64,000 nt of DNA from positions 33,088-97,087 of the forward strand of contig CAZMNY010000031.1 in assembly GCA_964567745.1 (NCBI GenBank), given 5' to 3'. The translations under genes and the position numbers were made by a program. The notes under the pieces are model-generated. The model did not search any database. It had not been told where the DNA came from and worked only from the letters and a program-made list of their open reading frames with translations. Shown here piece by piece: positions 43,437 through 51,618 of this stretch; the first letter of the stretch is position 1; the number at the start of each line of letters is the position of its first letter. This DNA comes from CAZMNY01 sp964567745. Its GTDB lineage: Bacteria > Planctomycetota > Planctomycetia > Pirellulales > Pirellulaceae.

Positions 43437-44852
43437 ATGGCCCGCCTGCAAATTCAAATGCCCCTCGCGGTCATACTCGCCACAGCGCTGATTAACGCGT
43501 CCTGCTCAAGCCAATCCCAAGGTCAATTGGAAGAGCTGAGCGTAGCGACTCAACAGAATAACGCTGCCCCCAATTCACTCGCTGCCAACACTCCGGCAAC
43601 TGCCAATAATTCGACCGCTGCCGACGCTTCGCCGAAGGCCAACGACTCGGATGGAAACACCTATTGGTCGAGTTTTCGAGGGCCGGGCGGAATGGGCGTC
43701 AGCCAATCGAAGAGGTTGCCTACGGCGTGGAGCGACAGCGAAAACCTCGCGTGGAAATCGGAACTTCCCGGGGCCGGATCATCGAGCCCGACCGTCTGGG
43801 CCGATCGAATTTTTCTGACCTGCTATTCCGGCTATTTTGTCCCAGGCGGAGCCGAAGGCAGTCTCGACGAACTCACTCGACATCTGGTTTGTCTCAAGCA
43901 GTCAAGCGGAGAAGTTATTTGGGACAAACGCGTCAAAGCCAAGTTGCCCGAGGAGACACGAATTCGGGATCACGGTTTCGCCGCCAACACGCCGGCTGCC
44001 GACTCGGAGCGAATTTATGCTTTCTTCGGCAAGTCAGGCGTCCATGCCTACAGCCACGACGGCAAACCTCTCTGGCAAGCCGACGTCGGCTCGAACACAC
44101 ACGGATGGGGAACGTCGGCATCGCCCGTGTTGTACGAGAATCTCGTCTTCATCAACGCCAGCGTCGAAAGCCAATCGCTCATCGCGCTCGATCGAAGCAC
44201 GGGCGAGGAAATCTGGCGAGCGGGCGGAATCAAAGAGGCGTGGAATACGCCCGTTATCGTCAAAACCGAATCGGGCGATGACGAGTTGGTCGTGGCCACT
44301 CATGGCAAAGTGTTCGCGTTCAATCCCAAATCGGGCGAGCGACTTTGGTCGTGCGCGACTGACATCACGTGGTACATGGTTCCCTGCGTCGTCGCCGAGG
44401 AAGGAGTCGTTTATGTTCTTGGCGGCAGGTCGGGCATCGCGTCCTTGGCGGTTCGAGCCGGCGGTCGCGGCGATGTGACAGAGTCGCACCGATTGTGGAC
44501 GAGCAAGAAGGGATCCAACGTCACATCACCGGTGATTCACAAGGGCCATCTCTACTGGATGCACGAGAAGCTCGGGATCGCCTATTGTGCCCAAGCGGAA
44601 ACAGGCGAACTTGTCTACGAGGAGCGGATGAATCGGGCCGGCCAAGTCTACGCGTCGACGCTACTAGCGGATGGTCGACTCTATTATTCGAATCGATCCG
44701 GTAAGACCTTTGTCGTTACCGCGAAACCTGACTTCGAATTGCTGTCAACAAACGACTTGAGAGACGGCAGTCTATTCAACGCCAGCCCGGCCGTCAGCGG
44801 CAAGCAAATTCTGATCCGGTCCGACAAGTTTCTTTACTGCATCGGAAAATGA
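43437..44852 (+). CDS. PQQ-type beta-propeller lipoprotein
   Basis: The protein has 471 residues with AAGGAAA eight bases before ATG 43437. The signal ends LINASC, a lipobox-like site. A Ser/Thr/Ala/Asn-rich linker leads to the propeller: SFRGPGGMGVSQSKRLPTAWS, then repeated blades such as LDRSTGEEIWRAGG and CAQAETGELVYEER. The core resembles BamB/PQQ-dehydrogenase-like propellers but shows no clear cofactor site. It is one of two such propellers in the window; the other is at 4.1 kb and carries an SHD1 domain. A binding or scaffold role outside the inner membrane is likely. Confidence 0.85.
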   Translation: MARLQIQMPLAVILATALINASCSSQSQGQLEELSVATQQNNAAPNSLAANTPATANNSTAADASPKANDSDGNTYWSSFRGPGGMGVSQSKRLPTAWSDSENLAWKSELPGAGSSSPTVWADRIFLTCYSGYFVPGGAEGSLDELTRHLVCLKQSSGEVIWDKRVKAKLPEETRIRDHGFAANTPAADSERIYAFFGKSGVHAYSHDGKPLWQADVGSNTHGWGTSASPVLYENLVFINASVESQSLIALDRSTGEEIWRAGGIKEAWNTPVIVKTESGDDELVVATHGKVFAFNPKSGERLWSCATDITWYMVPCVVAEEGVVYVLGGRSGIASLAVRAGGRGDVTESHRLWTSKKGSNVTSPVIHKGHLYWMHEKLGIAYCAQAETGELVYEERMNRAGQVYASTLLADGRLYYSNRSGKTFVVTAKPDFELLSTNDLRDGSLFNASPAVSGKQILIRSDKFLYCIGK

Positions 44853-44895
44853 TCGTCGAGGTTGTTTGCTTGGGGCCTCGTCCTGCGGCAACGGG

Positions 44896-45294
44896 CTAAA
44901 CGTTTAGCTTGGCTTCAACTCGTTTGGCCAATCGCGACGTTTTGATCACTCGGCATTTATGAGTTCCCCGAGCAATTAGCTCGTGTTCGTCGTGAGCTTC
45001 AAGCTGGAATGAGACTTGCGAACCGTCCACGTAGATGACGCGGGCCCGACAAGTGACCGTCGCGCCGAGCGGAGTCGGGGCAATGTGCTCGATGTTCACC
45101 ACGACACCGACCGTGCTTTCGCCTTCTTCGAGCAAAGGCAGCAGGGAATTGCGAGCTGCATGCTCCAAGAACCAGACCAGCCATGGCGTGCTTAGCACGG
45201 CGGGCATTCCGTCATGAGCGAAATCGATAATGTGTTCTTTGCCGACGACGAAGCGCTCTTCGCCAACGGTTCCGACTCGAGCTGATGTCTTCAA
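44896..45294 (-). CDS. Hotdog-fold thioesterase family protein
   Basis: The protein has 132 residues, typical of single hotdog domains. Marks include VGEERFVVGKEHIIDFAHDGMPAVLSTPWLVWFLEHAARNSL (long helix region) and GVVVNIEHIAPTPLGATVTCRARV. It resembles the fluoroacetyl-CoA thioesterase (FlK)-like group. It would hydrolyse acyl-CoA or a related thioester, though the substrate is unknown. It starts 10 bases after the stop of the permease gene and is the last gene of the export cluster, so cotranscription is very likely. A link between lipid or acyl chemistry and the exporter is possible. Confidence 0.82.
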   Translation of the reverse strand: MKTSARVGTVGEERFVVGKEHIIDFAHDGMPAVLSTPWLVWFLEHAARNSLLPLLEEGESTVGVVVNIEHIAPTPLGATVTCRARVIYVDGSQVSFQLEAHDEHELIARGTHKCRVIKTSRLAKRVEAKLNV

Positions 45295-45304
45295 GTTCTT
45301 TTTC

Positions 45305-46618
45305 TCACTCGTGTCGCAGTGCTTCTATTGGATCCATAAAGGCAGCTTGGCGAGCAGGATAGACGCCGAACAGCACGCCCACGACAAGCGAAATCAGCAG
45401 TGACAGGACGATCGACCAAGGCGCTATTCGAGGCTCGATCAAATGGACGACGGGCGGCAAGAGATCGGGCGAGAGGATTGTAAGCCCTGCCCGCAAGGCG
45501 CGAAATACCGGTCCGACCGACAGACCAAAGAGCACGCCGAGGACGCCACCGCTGGCCGTCAATACGACCGCCTCAATCAGGAACTGCTTGATAATGTCCT
45601 GCCGTGTGGCGCCTAGCGCGCGACGAATGCCAATTTCGCGTGTCCGCTCCGTTACCGTCGCCAACATGATGTTCATGATTCCGATGCCGCCAACCAAGAG
45701 CGAAATGCCGGCAATCACGACAAGCAACGCATTGAACATCGCGCGCGTTCGTTCGGCTTGACGAAGCAGCTCCTTCGGCACAACGACTGCGTAGTCCTCT
45801 TGATCATGAAACTTCTTGAGCAGAGTCCCAATGATCTGCGCCATTTCGTCCACATCTTCGATGCGATCGACCTCCACCGTGATCTGGCTCAGCTCGACTT
45901 GCTCCCCCTGAAACTCGCCGCCGACCCGCTTCATAACCAAATCACCGACTCGCCGTCGCAACGTCGTCAGCGGAATGTACGCGTCCAAGTTGTAGTCTCT
46001 TGAATCGAGGCTGCCGCCGATCGCCGCAGAAGCTGTGCGAGGCTTGGTCTGCCCGATCACTTTGTAGAATTCGCTACCGACCCAGATCGTCTTGCCAATC
46101 GGGTTCTCGAATGGAAAGAGCCGCTTTGCCGTGTCGTCGGCCAGGACAACGACTTTGTTTCCGCGATCGCGCGACGTCAGCCAACGACCGCGAGCGATCT
46201 GTAATCGATTGAGCTGCAAGTAGTCGTCGACGCATCCAACGAGCTTCGCGTCGGCGGTTCGGTTGCCCATGCGCAGTTCAAAACGCAGTTCCTTCATTGG
46301 GATCGCGCGTCGAATATTGGGAATGTTCTCGACGATTCTCCGATAATCATTCCTCAGCAGGCCGTATGTTTTAACCCGACTGTTCGAGTCCCGCTCGAGC
46401 GCGTCGTTTGGCTCCTTGGATCGAACGATCACGTTCGTCGCGCCGAGTTCAAGAATTTGCTGTTGCGCCCGGTGACTAACGCCCTCGCCCACGGCAACAA
46501 GCCAAATCACGGTTGTCGTGCCAATGAAGATGCCCAGCGCCGCCAAGCCCGCGCGCATTTTCTGCAGGACAAGACTCTTGACGCCCAGCTGAACGGATTG
46601 GAGAAGAGGACTTTTCAC
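45305..46618 (-). CDS. MacB/FtsX-type ABC export permease without ATPase domain
   Basis: The protein has 437 residues. One N-terminal helix (GLAALGIFIGTTTVIWLVAVGEG), a large MacB-type periplasmic domain (LELGATNVIVRSKEPND) and three C-terminal helices with FtsX signatures (GIMNIMLATVTERTREIGIRRALGATR) are visible. E. coli MacB carries its ATPase in the same chain; here it is absent, and no ATPase gene lies in the cluster. The permease would need a partner ATPase encoded elsewhere. It follows the three adaptor genes by 48 bases and belongs to the TolC/adaptor cluster. Confidence 0.9.
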   Translation of the reverse strand: MKSPLLQSVQLGVKSLVLQKMRAGLAALGIFIGTTTVIWLVAVGEGVSHRAQQQILELGATNVIVRSKEPNDALERDSNSRVKTYGLLRNDYRRIVENIPNIRRAIPMKELRFELRMGNRTADAKLVGCVDDYLQLNRLQIARGRWLTSRDRGNKVVVLADDTAKRLFPFENPIGKTIWVGSEFYKVIGQTKPRTASAAIGGSLDSRDYNLDAYIPLTTLRRRVGDLVMKRVGGEFQGEQVELSQITVEVDRIEDVDEMAQIIGTLLKKFHDQEDYAVVVPKELLRQAERTRAMFNALLVVIAGISLLVGGIGIMNIMLATVTERTREIGIRRALGATRQDIIKQFLIEAVVLTASGGVLGVLFGLSVGPVFRALRAGLTILSPDLLPPVVHLIEPRIAPWSIVLSLLISLVVGVLFGVYPARQAAFMDPIEALRHE

Positions 46619-46666
46619 GGTCTTATTTTGACTCGAAGTTCATCACGGTTTTAGGCTGCAACGTCG

Positions 46667-48115
46667 TTACTTGCTTTTCGGCTTCTTCGTCCGATCGAAC
46701 GAACCGGACTCCTGCGCGGCCACCTGCCTCGCTTCAGCCAGTGCAAGTGGATTGAGCAAGACTTCGTCACCTTCCTTCAATCCTGTCTTGACGATCGAAA
46801 ACACTTCGTCGCTGTCACCGAGCTGGAGCTTTCGTCGCGCCGTCCCAGTTGCTGTCTTGACCCAACAATATCGATCATCATTCGACTCCACGATCGCCGC
46901 AACGGGTACCGTCAAAACATCGGAGTATTCGGCAATGATCACTTCCACCTCGGCGCTCATTCCCGGTCGAAGCCCTGGTACATCGGGAAGTTTGACCGTC
47001 GTGTCGTATTTAACCTCGTTGCCCGTCCACCAGCCGGCCGGCTTGGTGACGGAAGCCACCGAATCAACCGTTCCGTCCAGCTTCATCGTGGGCAAAGTGA
47101 CCTTGGCAGTCAGTCCCTTTTTGAGTCGTTTGACGACGGACTCATGCATGCCAACCTTGACTTGCATCTTGGAGAGGTCGGGCATCATCAATAGGACTTG
47201 GTCCTTGTGGACTGTCGAGCCTTCATCGATCGGTCCGCTTTCCCACTTTGCCGCATTCGGATGAATTACCAATCCGGCCCGCTTGGCGTTGATGACGCAG
47301 TGCTTAAATTCTTCAACCGCTCGATCTCGGCGAGATTTATCCGCGTCGGCTCGTTCCGCATTTGCTTTATGTTTTGCACGCGCTGAGGCCAAATCCCCAT
47401 GGAGTGTTTGAAGTTGCTCCGCCCGCGAGAAGTTCTTTAGAACGTCGATCCTGGTTCGTCTGACGGCGACATCCAGTTTGGCTTGGTCGACAGCAAACTG
47501 CTTCTCTTCGATCTCCAACTCACTTATGTACTCACTGTCCGCCATGAGTTTGGCGTGGGCGAGTACATTCTTTGTGCCGCCATACTTCGATTCGGCTACG
47601 GTCAATTCCTTTTCCAACCTCATCAGTTCGGCGACGTATCGGCCTTTCTTGTATTCGGACACAGCGAGCTCGGCGCGAGACACATTGGCAAGGGAACGCT
47701 CGGCTGCCGAGCGGGACCAATGGGCGTACTTCGTTCGTTCATCAATTTGTTCCTCGATGAACAGAGAACTAAGGCGAACAAGTACATCACCCGGCTTAAC
47801 CTCCGTACCGCTTGCGACCACCCAAAGCACTGTGTTTCTGCCGCGCACTTGGCATTTGATTTCCGTGTTTTCGGAGCTCTCCAAAATACCCTGTTCGAGC
47901 GCAGTGACGGTCAGATCGTTTCGACCAATCGTGTGAGTCAGCTGAGGGCCCCGGTCCTCTTTCAGAAACCAATCCTTGGCTAGCCAAGCAGTGGCGCCGA
48001 TCAACGCAATCGCGAGTAGAGCGACGAGGAGACGCATCCCGATTCTGCGCGCGTAGGCACCCAAGTTCCGCTTGCTGGCGGCGGCTTGCGTTTCGGTAAT
48101 TGACTCGGTCGACAT
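46667..48115 (-). CDS. HlyD/MacA-type membrane-fusion adaptor, third copy
   Basis: The protein has 482 residues. A single N-terminal anchor is at about 27-49 (IGMRLLVALLAIALIGATAW). The biotinyl-like and beta-barrel parts have GTEVKPGDVLVRLSS and TKPAGWWTGNEVKYDTTVKLP. A long helical hairpin (about residues 130-275) lies between them. It would bridge the inner-membrane permease and the TolC-like outer protein. It is clearly paralogous to the two adaptors upstream (shared GWWTGN.VKYDT and GLRPGMSAEVEV) and lies next to the permease. Confidence 0.92.
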   Translation of the reverse strand: MSTESITETQAAASKRNLGAYARRIGMRLLVALLAIALIGATAWLAKDWFLKEDRGPQLTHTIGRNDLTVTALEQGILESSENTEIKCQVRGRNTVLWVVASGTEVKPGDVLVRLSSLFIEEQIDERTKYAHWSRSAAERSLANVSRAELAVSEYKKGRYVAELMRLEKELTVAESKYGGTKNVLAHAKLMADSEYISELEIEEKQFAVDQAKLDVAVRRTRIDVLKNFSRAEQLQTLHGDLASARAKHKANAERADADKSRRDRAVEEFKHCVINAKRAGLVIHPNAAKWESGPIDEGSTVHKDQVLLMMPDLSKMQVKVGMHESVVKRLKKGLTAKVTLPTMKLDGTVDSVASVTKPAGWWTGNEVKYDTTVKLPDVPGLRPGMSAEVEVIIAEYSDVLTVPVAAIVESNDDRYCWVKTATGTARRKLQLGDSDEVFSIVKTGLKEGDEVLLNPLALAEARQVAAQESGSFDRTKKPKSK

Positions 48116-48174
48116 AACGACTCTTACTTAAGTCTTAGAGTTCAGCGATTCAATCTGGAGTTTACGATTCCAAC

Positions 48175-49638
48175 TTAGAGTTCGACGGACTTAGGCTTGT
48201 CCCGGCTGGAGTCGCCGACCGATTCCGCCGCTTCGGCCTGCGCCGCTGGGAGGTGGGCCAAAGGATCGAGCACGACTTCATCACCTTCCAGAAGTCCTGA
48301 CTCGACCACGATGAACATGTCGCTGTTGTCGCCCAGCTCGAGCGAGCGTCGCTGAACGGCGCCCATTCTTCGCACCCAACATGCATGTCCGGTCTGGGTC
48401 GCAATCACAGCGGAAGTTGGAATGAGCAACACGTTTTTGTGCCGCGCCAATACGACCTCAACTTCCACGCTCATTCCTGGTCTGAGCCCTTCGGTTTTGG
48501 GCAATTTCACAATGGTCTCGTATTTCACAACGTTTCCGGTCCACCAGCCAGCCGGCTCGGCGACCGAAGCAACGGAGGAGACGTCCGCGTCATGCGATTT
48601 GTTAGGCAATGTCACCTTGGCCGGCAGACCCGGTTGCACTCGGTCGATGACCGATTCGTGAATGCCTACTTTCACTTGCATCTTGTCGAGGTCGGGCATG
48701 AGCAACAACACTTGATCTTTATGGACCGTCGCCCCTTCTTCGATGTCGGGCGAATCCTCCCAGGCCTTGCCGGAGGGATAGATCACCACCCCGCTTCGTT
48801 CGGCTTTGACGACGCATTGGACCAATTCTTCTTCGGCTCGGCGAAGCCTCATTTCGTCCGCAAGAGCCCGTTCTTTTTCGGCTGCGTGATTGGCCCTGGC
48901 CGCATTCAAGTCGCCTTCAAGCGTCGCCAGTTCTTCCTGCTTCTTGAACCGCTTTAGTACGTCAATGCGAGTGTTGGTGAGCTTTACTTGAAGATCGGCT
49001 TGCTCAACGGCGAATTGTTTTTCCTCAACATTCAATTCGCTTGTGTACTCGCTCTCCGCCATCATTTTAGTGTGGCTGAGCATGTTCTTTGCGCTGACAA
49101 AATTCGATTCGGCAACCGCCAACTCTTTTTGCAGTTTCGACAACTCCGTGACGAAGCGACCCTTCAAGTATTGCGAAATGGCTATTTCGGCTCTGGCAAC
49201 ATTTGCCTCGGCCCTCGCCACGGCCGATCTTGCTAGATGAGCGAACTTGGTGCGCTCGCTTATCTCTTCCTCGATCAAGAGCGTTTCCAGTCGCACCAAC
49301 TCATCGCCAGCCTCGACCTCCGTGCCGCTTTCGATGACGGAAATGAGCGTGTTGTCGCCTCGAACTTTGCACTTGATTTCCGTGTTGTTTGCACTCTCCA
49401 ATGTTCCTTGCTCGGTCACGCTCACAAGCAACTCGCCTCGAGCAATCTTGTGGGTCGGCAACGATCCCACAGCCACGGACGAACTTGCCTCCGGAATAAA
49501 GGCAGCGCCAACCAAGATAGCGCCCACGACCAGAGCGGCGAGCCCAAGACTCGCCCAAGACCGAAATGAGAATCGGTTCACGTCCACGTGAATCGTCGTT
49601 TGGCCCGACGGTGATTGTGATTGGGAGTCATGGTTCAT
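48175..49638 (-). CDS. HlyD/MacA-type membrane-fusion adaptor, second copy
   Basis: The protein has 487 residues, with an N-terminal anchor (LGLAALVVGAILVGAAFIPEA). It carries the same layout as its neighbours: GELLVSVTEQGTLESANNTE, a helical hairpin, and GVVIYPSGKAWEDSPDIEEG and GWWTGNVVKYETIVKLP. Paralogous to the copies on both sides, it lies 59 and 63 bases from them. Whether the three form a mixed adaptor ring or serve different substrates is unknown. Confidence 0.92.
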   Translation of the reverse strand: MNHDSQSQSPSGQTTIHVDVNRFSFRSWASLGLAALVVGAILVGAAFIPEASSSVAVGSLPTHKIARGELLVSVTEQGTLESANNTEIKCKVRGDNTLISVIESGTEVEAGDELVRLETLLIEEEISERTKFAHLARSAVARAEANVARAEIAISQYLKGRFVTELSKLQKELAVAESNFVSAKNMLSHTKMMAESEYTSELNVEEKQFAVEQADLQVKLTNTRIDVLKRFKKQEELATLEGDLNAARANHAAEKERALADEMRLRRAEEELVQCVVKAERSGVVIYPSGKAWEDSPDIEEGATVHKDQVLLLMPDLDKMQVKVGIHESVIDRVQPGLPAKVTLPNKSHDADVSSVASVAEPAGWWTGNVVKYETIVKLPKTEGLRPGMSVEVEVVLARHKNVLLIPTSAVIATQTGHACWVRRMGAVQRRSLELGDNSDMFIVVESGLLEGDEVVLDPLAHLPAAQAEAAESVGDSSRDKPKSVEL

Positions 49639-49701
49639 GGCGATTCTCTGACGATGTGACTACGATGCGACCCAAGAATTCGACGACACGACGCCGGCGA
49701 C

Positions 49702-51234
49702 CTACTCCGACTCGCCATCCGGCGAGTTGGTATTGGAACTCGAGTTCGCGTCCGTTCCGTTCCCTTCACTCGACGGCGACTCGTTTTCGCTTGTTGCGGC
49801 CAACGCATCGGCCTTTGCTTCCTCGATGATTGCGGTTGGATTGAGCACGACTTTGTCGCCTTCGGCCAGCCCAGCATTGACGACAATGAAGACGTCATTG
49901 CTGTCGCCAAGCTTTAAAACGCGTTTCTCCGCGCCCTCCGCCGTCTTGACCCAACAGAAGTCGCCTTTTTCCGTTTCCACAACCGCCGCGACAGGAATCG
50001 ACAAAACGTCTTTGTGCACAGCCATGACGATTTCCACTTCGGCGCTCATCCCCGGCTTCAGTCCTTCGTTCGCCGGCAACTCAACGATGGTGTCGTACTT
50101 AACGACGTTGCCAGTCCACCATCCGGCGGGCCTGGTAACCGAAGCGACCGACGTCACCTTGGCCTCAAGCGCGCGATCCGGCAAAGTAACTCGCGCCTTC
50201 AATCCGGGTTGCACTCGATCAATAATCGATTCATGTACGCCGACCTTGACTTGCATCTTTGAAAGGTCCGGCATCAGCAATAGAACTTGGTCCTTACGAA
50301 CCGTTGCGCCTTCGGTGATGTCCGGAGTTCGTTTCCAGGCCGCAGCCGAGGGGTAAATAACAAGGCCGCCACGCTTGGCTTTGATCACGCAATCTTCGAG
50401 CTCAACTTCGGCGCGATCACGGCGTTTTTCCTCCATAGCCAGCCCAGCTTTGTCCGCTTCGAGTTTGGACAGGCTCGCCGTCAGGTTGCCCTTCATCGTC
50501 ACCAATTCCATCTCTTGGGTGAATTCGCGCAGCACGTCGATTTCCGTCTCGATGACCTTGAGCTCTAACTCGGCCTGCGTGACGGTGAACGCATTGCCGC
50601 GGGCCTCCAAGTCCGTAACGTATCCCTGCCGAAACAGCTTCTCAGAGCGGGCGAGCATGTTCTTCGCCGTGCGAAGGTTTCGTTTTTTCGCCGCCAGGTC
50701 TTTTTCCAACTCCTGCATTTGCAGAAGATATCCGCCCTCCTCATAGGCTTTGATCTTTATGTTGGCCTTGGCGACGTTCGCTTTCGATTCCTCAAGCGTC
50801 GCCGTCGCGATGTGGGAGTTCGTTTTCGTCAGACTGAATTGCTCTTCGACAACCAGCGTATCGAGCTTCACAAGCTCGTCGCCTGGCGTGACGACGGTGC
50901 CGGTCGGTACAACCCAAGTGACGGTGCTAAACCCGCGAACTTTACATTTCACCTCAGTGTTGTTCGAACTCTCCAGCGTCCCTTGCTCAGTGATAGTAAC
51001 TAATAGGTCGCCCCGCGCGATCGTGTACGTGAGCGCCTGCCCAACCGGCTCCTGCGAAGAGAACGCCCCTGGGATGAAAGTGGCTCCTGTCGCGAGAAGG
51101 ACAATTAATGCAACGGCGATCAAACCGCCCCACCATCGGCCTCGCGCGGCGCCTGCCGAACCGCCGTCGTCGCGCTCCGGCGAGCAGTCACGTTCAATCG
51201 AACTCGGCATGTGACCAGTGGAATCGTTTGTCAT
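49702..51234 (-). CDS. HlyD/MacA-type membrane-fusion adaptor, first copy
   Basis: The protein has 510 residues, the longest of the three. The anchor is at about 33-53 (GGLIAVALIVLLATGATFIPG). GDLLVTITEQGTLESSNNTE starts the conserved part; the helical hairpin, LVIYPSAAAWKRTPDITEG and RPAGWWTGNVVKYDTIVELP follow. The C-terminal tail is Ser/Asn/Thr/Asp/Glu-rich (about 35 residues) and low in complexity. It is the first adaptor gene after the TolC-like gene (384-base gap). Confidence 0.92.
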   Translation of the reverse strand: MTNDSTGHMPSSIERDCSPERDDGGSAGAARGRWWGGLIAVALIVLLATGATFIPGAFSSQEPVGQALTYTIARGDLLVTITEQGTLESSNNTEVKCKVRGFSTVTWVVPTGTVVTPGDELVKLDTLVVEEQFSLTKTNSHIATATLEESKANVAKANIKIKAYEEGGYLLQMQELEKDLAAKKRNLRTAKNMLARSEKLFRQGYVTDLEARGNAFTVTQAELELKVIETEIDVLREFTQEMELVTMKGNLTASLSKLEADKAGLAMEEKRRDRAEVELEDCVIKAKRGGLVIYPSAAAWKRTPDITEGATVRKDQVLLLMPDLSKMQVKVGVHESIIDRVQPGLKARVTLPDRALEAKVTSVASVTRPAGWWTGNVVKYDTIVELPANEGLKPGMSAEVEIVMAVHKDVLSIPVAAVVETEKGDFCWVKTAEGAEKRVLKLGDSNDVFIVVNAGLAEGDKVVLNPTAIIEEAKADALAATSENESPSSEGNGTDANSSSNTNSPDGESE

Positions 51235-51618
51235 AGTTGATGCGATGCCCTCTTGTTGAGGTGTGCCTACTCATCGGTCGACGGCTCTCGACGACGCGGA
51301 CCCTATGGGGACAAAGGCGAAAACCAAATTACCGTGCCACGTCGGCAGAACAATTGGCCCGAGCCATCTCTCTTGCGGATTGCCAAATTGGCGACTCCGG
51401 CGGCCATCATCGATCATATCAACAGCCATCAGGCGACGCCAACGGAGGATCGGTCAAGGCACAGATGTACCGTAGAACGCGGCCGATCGTGGACACTTTA
51501 CCGGGAATAAACCGAGACATGCCGCCGTATCGGCGAGCGACTGCAGGTGAGACCGTTTCCCTTTTAATTCGCCACGTAACAAGAGCCGCTAGCGCGCGGC
51601 CTTGAGGCGGCTCAACGC
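51235..51618. other. Intergenic region between adaptor 1 and TolC-like gene
   Basis: These 384 bases have no supported gene. They are longer than the ~50-60-base gaps between the adaptor genes, so the adaptor-permease genes may have their own promoter here. No clear box was found. Confidence 0.45.

Noticed and set aside
44895..44908. Perfect palindrome GCTAAACGTTTAGC as an operator
   Set aside because: It overlaps the last codons of the thioesterase gene and is short, so chance is likely; no regulator known to me fits.
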